From the NCBI GenBank assembly GCA_905370255.1, contig CAJPKC010000031.1, forward strand, positions 1-9,044: a stretch of DNA of 9,044 nt, written 5' to 3'. Below the pieces are notes generated by a model. The model searched no databases, was not told the DNA's origin, and worked only from the letters and a program-made list of their open reading frames with translations. The stretch is from Streptococcus oralis (GTDB lineage Bacteria > Bacillota > Bacilli > Lactobacillales > Streptococcaceae). Shown here one piece after another: positions 1-7,100 of this stretch (positions are counted from its first letter, which is position 1; the number at the start of each line of letters is the position of its first letter). Made by a program: the position numbers and the translations under genes.

Positions 1-66
1 CACAAACTAAAATCAGTAACCGACGAATTAATGGTTATTGATGAATTTTATAGGCTAGTTGGATAG
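1..66 (+). CDS. C-terminal end of an unrecognised protein (5' end outside window)
   Basis: Frame 1 is open from the first base and ends with TAG at 64-66. The visible 21 residues include DELMVIDEFYRLVG at the C-terminus, a charged, probably helical tail with no motif I recognise. The stop lies three bases before the AGGAGG of the lipoprotein gene, which begins at 80, so the two are probably co-transcribed and translationally close. In a phage lysogeny module this position would suit a repressor or ImmA-type protein, but that is only inferred from position. A real gene end is likely because of the tight spacing, but 21 codons alone could be open by chance. Confidence 0.45.
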   Translation, partial: HKLKSVTDELMVIDEFYRLVG

Positions 67-79
67 CCAGGAGGAAAAT

Positions 80-616
80 ATGAAAAAGGTAACATTTGCA
101 GCAGTAGCAATACTAACTCTATTTATTGCCGGGTGCAGTCAAAACGAAGAATCTGAACCAAGCCAAGAAGAAGCAACCGAGCAAGTGACAACCGAGTCCA
201 GCTCAGAAAAAACGCAAAAAGAAAAGGCTTGGGAGCTGGTAGACAAGGCTAAAGCCAAAAGCAAAGAAGAAAACCAAGGCGAAGAGAAATATAGAATGGC
301 TACTGGACGGGTAAGTAAGGCTAGACCGCTACTTGATCAATTTGCAAACTCTTATAAACAGTGGCTTGACTCAAGTCAAATGGACGTATACTATCGTAGC
401 GATGGTATGGCTGTAGTGTTGCCTGTAGCATCGTCTGAACTGACAAACGACCAGCTACATCAAACTGTGGGCGGTCTGCTCAAAATTAAAAATGACGTGG
501 AAAAAACATATAAAATCACTGATGCTAACTTTACAGCACCGCCCGTTTATGTATTCGATAAAGATGAAAACCGTCTGGCCTACGAGCAAACCGGCACAAT
601 GATTTACGATAAATAA
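80..616 (+). CDS. Small element-encoded lipoprotein of unknown function
   Basis: The protein has 178 residues. Residues 1-18 form a lipoprotein signal peptide with a Lys-Lys N-terminus, a hydrophobic core and the lipobox I-A-G-C, so Cys19 should be lipidated and the mature protein tethered to the outer face of the membrane. Residues 20-70 are a low-complexity Glu/Ser/Thr/Gln/Lys linker. Residues about 75-178 look like a small folded domain with VYYRSDGMAVVLPV and APPVYVFDKDENRLAYE. I chose ATG at 80 over an in-frame ATG at 59: an AGGAGG lies at 69-74 with five bases of spacing, and only the later start puts the signal peptide at the N-terminus. The next gene follows after 23 bases. Its place beside int recalls Ltp and Sie2009, prophage proteins that block DNA entry of related phages. 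I see no clear sequence match, so that role is a guess. Confidence 0.85.
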   Translation: MKKVTFAAVAILTLFIAGCSQNEESEPSQEEATEQVTTESSSEKTQKEKAWELVDKAKAKSKEENQGEEKYRMATGRVSKARPLLDQFANSYKQWLDSSQMDVYYRSDGMAVVLPVASSELTNDQLHQTVGGLLKIKNDVEKTYKITDANFTAPPVYVFDKDENRLAYEQTGTMIYDK

Positions 617-639
617 TAAATATTTTTAGGAGAAACATT

Positions 640-1455
640 ATGAAAAAGAAAATTATCACTACTGCTGTTGTTTTAGCTCTTGCTACTGGTGGAGCGGGCT
701 ATTATTTCTTATCTTATGCCCTTCACCAAACTGCAATAAGTCACTTTGAAAAGTCTGTTGATACTCTCAATGAGAATAATAAAGCAATTGAAAAACAAAT
801 TGCTGATACTGAAAAAATCATTAAAGAAAAAGCTGAACCATTAGAAGCTAAGACTTTAGAAGATTTAAAAACTGCTGTCAAAGAAGCAAAAAACTCGATT
901 CGTAAAGCTCCAAAAATGGAAAGCGATACACAAAAGATAGAAGATCAAGCGAAAGAAATTGCAAAACCTGTCGATTATTCTGAAACTCAAAAAAACATCA
1001 CTGAGAAACTAACAGCTTACCAAAACAGCGTTAAGCAACTAGCACAGATTACAAACCCTAAATATACTTTTATTGAGGAACGATTGAAAGAAGTAGATAC
1101 AATTCAAGAAGTGCAACATGCTACAGAAGAACATGATCCTAATGGTTTATTAAATAAACAAGGTGGCTATACTGCTTCTATCTATTTTTCAGATAGTCAA
1201 GTAACCGAACCTGTTTACGGGACTGATATAGTAGATAAAGGAACTGAAGCAGGAGGTTGTATTGAAGTTTATAAAACTAAAGATGAAGCCGAAAAACGTA
1301 ATACATACATATCTGCATTTGATGGTGGACAATTAAATCCTGGCTCTCATTATGTGTATGGAACTATTGTAATTCGCACCTCAATGCACCTTACTGCTAG
1401 TCAACAAAAATCTTTAACTGAAAAAATTTACAATAAACTAATTGAACTAAAATAA
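640..1455 (+). CDS. Membrane-anchored coiled-coil protein, EbhA-like, unknown function
   Basis: The protein has 271 residues. Residues 5-27 are one hydrophobic segment after MKKK, without a lipobox or a clear AXA cleavage site, so an uncleaved N-terminal anchor with the rest outside the cell is most likely. Residues about 35-140 are rich in Lys, Glu, Gln and Ala with heptad-like spacing, a probable long coiled coil. Residues about 145-271 form a mixed domain with YTASIYFSDSQV, EAGGCIEVYKTKDEAEKR and HYVYGTIVIRTSMHL; its single Cys would be extracellular. I recall similar proteins being labelled EbhA in streptococcal prophages, but I do not know an established role. ATG at 640 has AGGAGA at 628-633. 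It lies 23 bases after the lipoprotein gene and so is probably in the same operon. The pair may act together at the cell surface; this is inference from order and location. Confidence 0.85.
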   Translation: MKKKIITTAVVLALATGGAGYYFLSYALHQTAISHFEKSVDTLNENNKAIEKQIADTEKIIKEKAEPLEAKTLEDLKTAVKEAKNSIRKAPKMESDTQKIEDQAKEIAKPVDYSETQKNITEKLTAYQNSVKQLAQITNPKYTFIEERLKEVDTIQEVQHATEEHDPNGLLNKQGGYTASIYFSDSQVTEPVYGTDIVDKGTEAGGCIEVYKTKDEAEKRNTYISAFDGGQLNPGSHYVYGTIVIRTSMHLTASQQKSLTEKIYNKLIELK

Positions 1456-1551
1456 TTCTTTCAAAATAAAGTGATAAAAAAATCATGACCAAAACACATT
1501 CTAAAACCTATAACACGGCTTGCCTGCTGATGAATTAGAAAGGTTTAGATC

Positions 1552-2718
1552 ATGAATATTACAGAATACAAAAAGAAAGACGGTACAATAGTGTACCGCA
1601 CCAGCTTATATCTTGGTATTGATTCAATCACGGGAAAGAAGATTAAGACAACCATTTCAGCCCGTACCAAGAAAGAAATTAAAACAAGGACCTTACAGGC
1701 CAAATTCGAATTTGAAAAGAATGGTGCAACTCGCACCGCTTTTACTCAATTTGAAAACTATGGTGAATTAATGAATAGCTGGTGGGAGGTTTACTCTCCC
1801 ACGATCAAACCAAATTCAAGAATATCTATTAAATCGCAAATAGAAAACTATCTTCGCCCAGTTTTTGGAGATATTAAACTAGATAAGTTGACCCCTGCCA
1901 TTATTCAGCAACAAGTGAATAAATGGGCTAGAGAGTATAACCAAAATAACGGTGGTTTTAAACGATATGGGCAACTTCATTCCTACAATAAGCGCATATT
2001 ACAGTATGGAGTTTCATTACAAGCGTTAAAGTCCAATCCTGCAAAGGATATACTAGTTCCCAAAGTCAAGACAGATAAAGCAAAGATCAAGCATTTTACA
2101 GATTCTGAATTAAAACAATTCTTCGAATACTTGGATAGCTTGGATCAAAAAAGATTTAAAAATCTCTTCTGTGTCACTCTTTACAAGTTCCTGCTTGCTA
2201 CAGGTTGCCGTATCAATGAAGCTTTGGCGTTGAAATGGTCTGATATTGATCTTGATAATGCTGTTGTTCACATTACAAAGACACTTAATTATAGACTTGA
2301 AATTAATAGTCCTAAATCAAAATCTAGCTACCGTGATATTGATATTGACCCCAAAACTGTTTCTATGATGAAACAATATAAACATAGACAAACTAAAGAG
2401 GCTTGGATACTTGGAAGAACTGAAAAAGTGGTCTTTTCAGATTTTATCCATGAATACCCAAACAACCGCACTCTTCAAGCAAGATTAAAAATACATTTTA
2501 ATCGGGCGCAAGTTCCTGACATTGGTTTTCACGGTTTTCGACACACTCACGCTAGTTTGTTATTAAATGCTGGAATACCATACAAGGAACTCCAGCACCG
2601 ACTAGGACACTCCACCTTATCCATGACAATGGACATATATAGTCACCTCTCAAAAGAGAGTGCAAAAAAAGCCGTTTCAATCTTCGAAACGGCACTAAAT
2701 AATATCAAAAGTTCCTAA
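1552..2718 (+). CDS. int: Phage-type tyrosine integrase
   Basis: This 388-residue site-specific recombinase should integrate and excise the element by strand exchange through a Tyr-DNA intermediate. Residues about 1-60 form an arm-type DNA-binding domain (KKKDGTIVYRTSLYLGIDSITGKK). Residues about 65-165 are the SAM-like core-binding domain, and about 175-385 the catalytic domain. The active-site set is complete: Arg220 in ATGCRINEAL, a candidate beta-hairpin Lys at 255 or 257 in SPKSKS, His327 and Arg330 in HGFRHTH, His353 in HRLGH, and the nucleophile Tyr363 in MDIYSHLS. Length is normal for the family and there is no frame damage, so the enzyme looks functional. The start ATG has a GAAAGG at 1537-1542 with nine bases of spacing. 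A 96-base gap separates it from the gene before; I see no convincing promoter there. No excisionase is in the window. Confidence 0.97.
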   Translation: MNITEYKKKDGTIVYRTSLYLGIDSITGKKIKTTISARTKKEIKTRTLQAKFEFEKNGATRTAFTQFENYGELMNSWWEVYSPTIKPNSRISIKSQIENYLRPVFGDIKLDKLTPAIIQQQVNKWAREYNQNNGGFKRYGQLHSYNKRILQYGVSLQALKSNPAKDILVPKVKTDKAKIKHFTDSELKQFFEYLDSLDQKRFKNLFCVTLYKFLLATGCRINEALALKWSDIDLDNAVVHITKTLNYRLEINSPKSKSSYRDIDIDPKTVSMMKQYKHRQTKEAWILGRTEKVVFSDFIHEYPNNRTLQARLKIHFNRAQVPDIGFHGFRHTHASLLLNAGIPYKELQHRLGHSTLSMTMDIYSHLSKESAKKAVSIFETALNNIKSS

Positions 2719-2737
2719 AAAGGAGAACATTTTTCAC

Positions 2738-2786
2738 TTAAAGATACGTTATTCCCTTATTTATCAAGGGTTTGACGTATCTTTAA
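2738..2786. repeat. Two-tier inverted repeat just after int; candidate attachment-site region
   Basis: A 12-base arm TTAAAGATACGT (2738-2749) pairs perfectly with ACGTATCTTTAA (2775-2786). Inside it, CCCTT (2754-2758) pairs with AAGGG (2766-2770) around a 7-base loop, with short AT-rich internal loops between the tiers. It starts 20 bases after the integrase stop codon. It could terminate the int transcript, but no U-rich tract follows on either strand, so it is a poor intrinsic terminator. Its position fits an integrase-binding region or the attachment junction. No tRNA 3' end is recognisable here. Confidence 0.55.
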
Positions 2787-2893
2787 AATATATCTGAATA
2801 TTATAACATGAAAGGCTAAAATGGCGGGAAATAAAAGGTCGACTTATACAAAAACCAAAATCAACATTTTTCGTTATTTTTGTTGCATTTAAC

Positions 2894-2921
2894 TTGACTT
2901 ATCATACTAAAAGAATATAAT
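2894..2921 (+). promoter_or_regulatory. Probable sigma-70 promoter for the LPXTG adhesin gene
   Basis: TTGACT (2894-2899, five of six consensus bases) is followed after 16 bases by a perfect TATAAT (2916-2921). The surroundings are AT-rich and the next gene on the strand is the adhesin at 3245. Transcription would start near 2928. A second TATAAT at 3110-3115 lacks a good -35 box. This is a prediction from sequence alone. Confidence 0.6.
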
Positions 2922-3133
2922 AATGATGATAATAATCTTTTAAATATGCAATGGGATGATTATTCTGTTAAAATTTGCAACGTTTATTATCACTTTAACA
3001 TTATGACGCTTGTCATTTCCCTTGTTTTTCTATCTAAACAAACGTAGTTAGAGGGTTTGAGCTGATTTTGTCGGTGGGTTTGTTTTCTTTTAATGCATAA
3101 AGAGGAGCATATAATTCATCGATCTATCCTAAA

Positions 3134-3241
3134 CTGAGGCAGCTGGTTTCATGGAGTAGAAATTAGAAGCCTTTCTATTTTGGGATATATCACTATATAG
3201 AAAAGCCTCGGAAAGGGCAGGCAGAAGACAGGAAATGAGGC
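3134..3241 (+). promoter_or_regulatory. Possible alternative RNA pairing that hides or frees the adhesin ribosome site
   Basis: TGAGGC occurs at 3135-3140 and again at 3236-3241, where it contains the only near Shine-Dalgarno sequence (GAGG, 3237-3240) for the TTG start at 3245. GCCTC at 3205-3209 lies between them and can pair with either copy. Pairing with the upstream copy gives seven pairs (CTGAGGC with GCCTCGG, one G-U). Pairing with the downstream copy gives six and would cover the ribosome site. The geometry resembles an attenuation switch, but short complementary segments are common by chance and no known riboswitch class is recognised. Confidence 0.25.
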
Positions 3242-3244
3242 CAA

Positions 3245-6200
3245 TTGAAATCTCTTTATAAAAAGATAGTTGCATTTGTAGCTATCATCGCCGTGGTAGC
3301 CTTAGGCTTGTCTGTGATCAAACCTGTCAGTGCAGCCACTGTTTCACCAACTGTCACCAATTTAAAGGCTCAGACAAGTGGACAAAAAGTTACATTTTCA
3401 TTTGACTGGGATTTAACTGGGAAGTCAGTCAAAGAAGGTGATACGTTCATCATTGATGCTCCTGAAGGTGTCAATATTACGGAAGTTGCAACTCAATCCC
3501 TCCAAGCAAATGGAGCTGAAGTCGCAACCATTTCGATGACAAACAAAAAGATTACTTTTACCTTTAAAAAAGCCATCGAATCCATGAACCAAAACGTAAA
3601 AGGTGGATTCTCATACAAAGCGGAATGGGATAACACTCCAGGAAACCCTGGTAACAAAACAGCTACTTCAAAAGTAGGTTCTGAATCAGTGGTAATCACT
3701 CGTCCTGATGGACCTGGTGTATTTGAATCTGTCTTAAATAAATATAATCGTACTGGTGATTATGTTTCTAAACAATTCAAATTAGATGCATCTGAAAACT
3801 ATGCATGGATGAATGTTGGAGATGACTACTATCTAACAAAATGGTTTATCCGTATCAACGGAGATGGTAAGAAACAAGCCCTCACAAACCCTGTTGTATC
3901 AGATAAAATCCAAGCTCCAGCCGTCGATTACTCAAAAATCACTTTTGCTCCTGCTGCAAATCACGCTGCAAGTGAATTCTTCGTGGGAACTTACTTGAAA
4001 CCATCCTTCACATTAAGAAAAGGTGGACAAGTAGTTGCTTCAGGTTGGGACTTCTGGAAGCATGTGAAATTCGATGCAGACGGCAATGGATTTACTGTGA
4101 ATTTATCAGACGTCAGTGATGTATTTAAAACAGCATCTAGTGATGAATTAATCGTTGAATACCAAACATTAATTCCTAAGACAACCATCCGTGTTGATAA
4201 CAACGCAACATTGACAGCTGATGAAATCACAACACCTCAAACTGACCCAGCATTCTGGAACAACACTGAATTGAAATTCTGGGTGAGCGGTGACAAAACT
4301 ATCACTGTTCAAAAAGAATGGGTTGGTGATGAGGAAGCTGACCGTAAAGATATTACGGTTCAATTGTATGCGGACGGCAAAGCCTTGGATGGGTTAACAC
4401 AAACCCTTACAAAAGCTTCTGGCTGGAAAGCAGAATTTACGAAATTGCCAGGTATCAAAGACGGTAAGAAGATTGAGTACTCAGTAGTGGAAACAAACAC
4501 ACCTGAAGGTTACACTTCTAAAGTTGAACCAATCAATGAGTCGAATGTTATCAAAGTTGTCAATACTTCAAATAAACCAAAAGTTACTGAAACCACTGCA
4601 AATCTTGTTATTAAAAAAGCTTTCGAAGTAGCCGGCGATCAGGAACATACACAAGTTCCGATTACAGAAGGTCAATTCGAATTTGCCTTGAAAGACGAAA
4701 ATAACAAAGTAGTCGAAACTGCCAAGAACAAAGCAGATGGCACTGTTAACTTTAAGTCTCTGACTTTCAATAAAGAAGGTACTCATACTTATACCATCAC
4801 TGAAAATAAGGGTACAGATGCTAGTGTCAACTATAGTACACAAAGCATCACGGCTACTGTCGATGTGAAGAAAGATAACGACAAACTCGTTGCTACTGTC
4901 ACTTACTCAGGTGGAGATGGTGAACAAAAAAATACGATCACCAATACTCAAAACAAACCAAAAGTTTCAAATGCTAAAGTGACCTTAAACCTTAAAAAAG
5001 CATTTGAAGGTGGCGAACTTAAGGGTGATGACTTTGAGTTTGTTGCAAAAGATTCAAACGATAAAGTTGTTGGCACAACCAAGAACAAAAAAGATGGTTC
5101 AATTACTTTTGATAACATCACTGTAGACCATGCTGGTACATTCAAATATACCATCACTGAAACAAAAGGTAGTGACAAGACCATTACTTACAGTGATAAA
5201 ACCATCACAGCTACTGTTGTAGTGGTTGAAAAAGACAACGCTTTGGTTGTAGAACAAGTCACCTACTCTGATGGTCAAACTGACACAGATACGTTCACCA
5301 ACAAAAAAGAAGCTCCTAAAACAGAAAGTGTAACAGCTAGCCTTCAAGTTAAAAAGCTTCTTAAAGAAGGTGAAACAAACTTACCGTTGACAGATGATCA
5401 ATTTGAATTTGTCTTGAAAGAAGGAGACAATACCCTTGAAACTGCTAAAAACAAAGCAAATGGTACTGTAACCTTTAAGGAACTTTCTTATACTGCAGAA
5501 GGAACACATACTTATACCATTACCGAAAATAAAGGTACGGATGCTTCTATCAACTATAGCACACAAACCATCACTGCTACTGTTGAGGTGAAGAAAGCAA
5601 ACGACAAACTCGTCGCTACTGTGACTTACTCAGGTGGAGATACTGAAAAAGGTAATACGTTTACAAATACGAAAACACCTCCAACGCCTGTTCCTCCAAC
5701 AGTGAAACCAACGTCCGCTCAATTCAAGGCTAAAAAAGTATTGGCGATCAATGGTTCGAGCGATCGTACATTGAAAGCAAATGAGTTTACTTTCCTTCTC
5801 AAGGATCAAAATGGTACGCTCGTTGATACTAAGACAAATGGTGAGAATGGTGATATTCTCTTCAATCCAGTAAGCTTTAATGAAGCTGGTACTTTCACCT
5901 ACACAATTGCTGAACAAAAACCAGCTACACCGGAATCAGCCATCACTTATGATGAAGCTGTTCATACTGTCACAGTGACTGTCACAAAAGATGCAACTGG
6001 ACAATTGAGCGCGGATGTGCAATACGATGGTAAGAAAGATACTCCTACCTTTACCAACACCTATACGCCTCCGACACCTCCAACTCCAAGTGAAAAACAA
6101 ATTACCACAAGTAAGATTTTAGAAGGTCGTGACCTTCAAGGTGGCGAATTTAGCTTTAACCTCTTGGACGAAAATGGAACCGTTCTTCAAACAAAACAAA

Positions 6201-7045
6201 ATGCTGCAGATGGTACAGTGACATTTGATGCGATCGCCTACACGGAAGCGATGATTGGTACTCATAAATATACCATTAAAGAAGTCGTACCAGCTGATCA
6301 GGCAAATATCCAATATGACGAAGGTCAAGTGGATGTCACAGTTACTGTCACAAAAGATGAAGCGGCAAACGCTATCCAAGCAGTTATTTCATACGGTGAA
6401 AAGAAAACCTTTATCAACAAGGTGATCCCACCAACTCCACCAACTATTGATATTCCTGAACTGAAACTCTACACCCTTAAGGTTCGTAAAGTGGATGAAA
6501 AGGGTAATTACCTAGCTGGTGCAGTATTTGGACTCTTTGAAGCAGATGGTGTGACACCTGTTGCAAATCCTTATGGACAAGGCCAAGCGCAAGCAATTTC
6601 TGGTCAAGATGGACTTGCAAGCTTTGTTGGATTTGAAGCGAAAGATTACGTGATCAAAGAGCTCTCTGCTCCTAATGGTTACCAACTTTCAGATACAGCC
6701 ATCAAAGTTACTGCAAGCGACTTTAGTTCAGCTATAAACCTTGTCGTTGATAAAGGAAACGTGGTAAACAAACTTCTACCACCTCCACCATCAACAGATA
6801 AACCATATATTCCAACAACTAGCACAAGCAAACCTAAAAATCCATCACCAAATGGAGATAAACCTAAGTCTAACGACAAACCTAAATCCAGTGAAACTCC
6901 TAAGTCTAGCGACAAACCTAAAGAGGATAAAAAATCTCTTCCTTCAACAGGAGCTGCAGATCATTTAGGACTTCTTGCAACTGGTATGACATTAATCGCT
7001 ACAGCTATTGCTTCTCTGAAACTTAAGAAGAAGGAAGACTTCTAA
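3245..7045 (+). CDS. LPXTG wall-anchored MSCRAMM-like adhesin with FctA/Spy0128-type isopeptide domain stalk
   Basis: This 1266-residue surface protein should be secreted, attached to peptidoglycan by sortase A and used for adhesion. A signal peptide covers 1-30 (PVSA cleavage, no YSIRK motif). Residues 31 to about 155 resemble an SdrG-like Ig domain (VKEGDTFIIDAPEG) and about 155-348 a collagen/fibrinogen-binding-type domain, so the head may work like an MSCRAMM; the ligand cannot be told. One Cna_B domain follows (350-443, Lys357). Then come five FctA/Spy0128-type domains (about 449-568, 576-687, 693-809, 824-939, 949-1059), each with an N-terminal Lys, Y-T-I-x-E and a closing TN or IN, the expected Lys-Asn isopeptide triad. 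A SpaA-type domain (1072-1176, KELSAPNGY) and a Pro/Ser/Lys-rich tail lead to LPSTG (1232-1236), a membrane segment and KLKKKEDF. TTG is the only start: an in-frame TGA lies at 3236-3238. There is no sortase C or pilin neighbour, so a monomeric stalk is likelier than a polymerised pilus. Confidence 0.93.
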   Translation: MKSLYKKIVAFVAIIAVVALGLSVIKPVSAATVSPTVTNLKAQTSGQKVTFSFDWDLTGKSVKEGDTFIIDAPEGVNITEVATQSLQANGAEVATISMTNKKITFTFKKAIESMNQNVKGGFSYKAEWDNTPGNPGNKTATSKVGSESVVITRPDGPGVFESVLNKYNRTGDYVSKQFKLDASENYAWMNVGDDYYLTKWFIRINGDGKKQALTNPVVSDKIQAPAVDYSKITFAPAANHAASEFFVGTYLKPSFTLRKGGQVVASGWDFWKHVKFDADGNGFTVNLSDVSDVFKTASSDELIVEYQTLIPKTTIRVDNNATLTADEITTPQTDPAFWNNTELKFWVSGDKTITVQKEWVGDEEADRKDITVQLYADGKALDGLTQTLTKASGWKAEFTKLPGIKDGKKIEYSVVETNTPEGYTSKVEPINESNVIKVVNTSNKPKVTETTANLVIKKAFEVAGDQEHTQVPITEGQFEFALKDENNKVVETAKNKADGTVNFKSLTFNKEGTHTYTITENKGTDASVNYSTQSITATVDVKKDNDKLVATVTYSGGDGEQKNTITNTQNKPKVSNAKVTLNLKKAFEGGELKGDDFEFVAKDSNDKVVGTTKNKKDGSITFDNITVDHAGTFKYTITETKGSDKTITYSDKTITATVVVVEKDNALVVEQVTYSDGQTDTDTFTNKKEAPKTESVTASLQVKKLLKEGETNLPLTDDQFEFVLKEGDNTLETAKNKANGTVTFKELSYTAEGTHTYTITENKGTDASINYSTQTITATVEVKKANDKLVATVTYSGGDTEKGNTFTNTKTPPTPVPPTVKPTSAQFKAKKVLAINGSSDRTLKANEFTFLLKDQNGTLVDTKTNGENGDILFNPVSFNEAGTFTYTIAEQKPATPESAITYDEAVHTVTVTVTKDATGQLSADVQYDGKKDTPTFTNTYTPPTPPTPSEKQITTSKILEGRDLQGGEFSFNLLDENGTVLQTKQNAADGTVTFDAIAYTEAMIGTHKYTIKEVVPADQANIQYDEGQVDVTVTVTKDEAANAIQAVISYGEKKTFINKVIPPTPPTIDIPELKLYTLKVRKVDEKGNYLAGAVFGLFEADGVTPVANPYGQGQAQAISGQDGLASFVGFEAKDYVIKELSAPNGYQLSDTAIKVTASDFSSAINLVVDKGNVVNKLLPPPPSTDKPYIPTTSTSKPKNPSPNGDKPKSNDKPKSSETPKSSDKPKEDKKSLPSTGAADHLGLLATGMTLIATAIASLKLKKKEDF
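4589..6421 (+). repeat. Five tandem FctA/Spy0128-type domains within the adhesin
   Basis: The five units are about 110-120 residues each and share the order: Lys-containing first strand, F-E/T/S-F core strand, DG or NG turn, Y-T-I-x-E, a TVTV-like strand and a closing F/I-T/I-N. Pro-rich linkers (TPPTPVPPT, TPPTPPTP, IPPTPPT) separate units 3, 4, 5 and the SpaA domain, while units 1-3 are joined by short KPK-type linkers. Units 1 and 3 are far more alike than either is to unit 2. In this family intramolecular Lys-Asn bonds make the domains rigid and protease-resistant. Confidence 0.85.
6857..6928 (+). repeat. Four 18-base units encoding a hexapeptide in the wall-spanning tail
   Basis: Residues 1205-1228 are DKPKSN, DKPKSS, ETPKSS and DKPKED, an imperfect fourfold hexapeptide immediately before the LPSTG sorting signal. 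The units differ in DNA as well as in residues, so it is not a freshly expanded array. Pro/Lys/Ser tails of this type span the peptidoglycan. Confidence 0.8.
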
Positions 7046-7053
7046 GAAACATG

Positions 7054-7087
7054 AAAGATCTAGTCAAACACGACTAGATCTTTTTTT
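7054..7087 (+). terminator. Rho-independent terminator of the adhesin gene
   Basis: AAAGATCTAGTC (7054-7065) and GACTAGATCTTT (7072-7083) form a perfect 12-pair stem around a 6-base loop, followed by a run of seven T (7081-7087). It begins nine bases after the adhesin stop codon. On the opposite strand the stem is followed by TTTCATGTTTC, so it may also end the convergent lipoprotein transcript, less efficiently. Confidence 0.93.
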
Positions 7088-7100
7088 GTATCTGCTTCTC

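Larger units (their letters stand above)
1..2786 (+). mobile_element. Integrase-proximal end of a prophage or related integrative element (left part outside window)
   Basis: Four genes run in the same direction with short gaps and end in a complete tyrosine integrase, after which gene density drops and a host-type surface protein gene begins. The integrase resembles those of temperate streptococcal phages, where it sits beside the attachment site. The two genes before it encode a lipoprotein and a membrane-anchored protein, as expected for lysogenic-conversion genes between repressor and int. No structural, replication or conjugation gene is visible, so prophage, satellite and ICE cannot be separated. 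The right boundary is placed at the end of the inverted repeat after int; the true attachment core could lie anywhere between 2719 and about 2890. Confidence 0.7.
2787..3244 (+). other. Non-coding leader region of the surface-protein gene
   Basis: These 458 bases are AT-rich and hold no convincing gene. They contain a sigma-70 type promoter (2894-2921), which implies an untranslated leader of roughly 315 nt. Short inverted repeats follow: AATAATC/GATTATT (2931-2937 with 2958-2964), TGTTAAA/TTTAACA (2966-2972 with 2994-3000), a small ATGAC-GCTT-GTCAT hairpin (3003-3016) and AAACAAAC/GTTTGTTT (3036-3043 with 3078-3085). The last precedes a T-rich stretch but is too weak in GC for a confident terminator. 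The final 110 bases carry the repeated TGAGGC elements described separately. The element-host junction may lie near the left edge of this stretch. Confidence 0.6.

Noticed and set aside
59..79. In-frame ATG at 59 as start of the first lipoprotein
   Set aside because: It would add seven polar residues before the signal peptide and ignore the well-placed AGGAGG at 69-74; ATG at 80 fits better.
2738..2786. Inverted repeat as a certain intrinsic terminator of int
   Set aside because: No U-rich tract follows the stem on the + strand, so I list it as an inverted repeat only.
3036..3090. AAACAAAC/GTTTGTTT with following T-rich stretch as a terminator
   Set aside because: Only two GC pairs in eight, a 34-base loop and an interrupted T run make it too weak to call.
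3110..3115. Second TATAAT as the adhesin promoter
   Set aside because: No acceptable -35 element lies 15-19 bases upstream and there is no extended -10; the 2894-2921 pair is much better.
3093..3137. A 14-codon leader peptide (ATG at 3093) before the adhesin
   Set aside because: No ribosome site precedes it, and the AGAGGAG nearby lies inside it and precedes no good start codon.
3493..6915. Several open frames on the minus strand across the adhesin gene
   Set aside because: They mirror the repeated composition of the adhesin, lack ribosome sites and show no protein-like features; they are shadows of the real gene.
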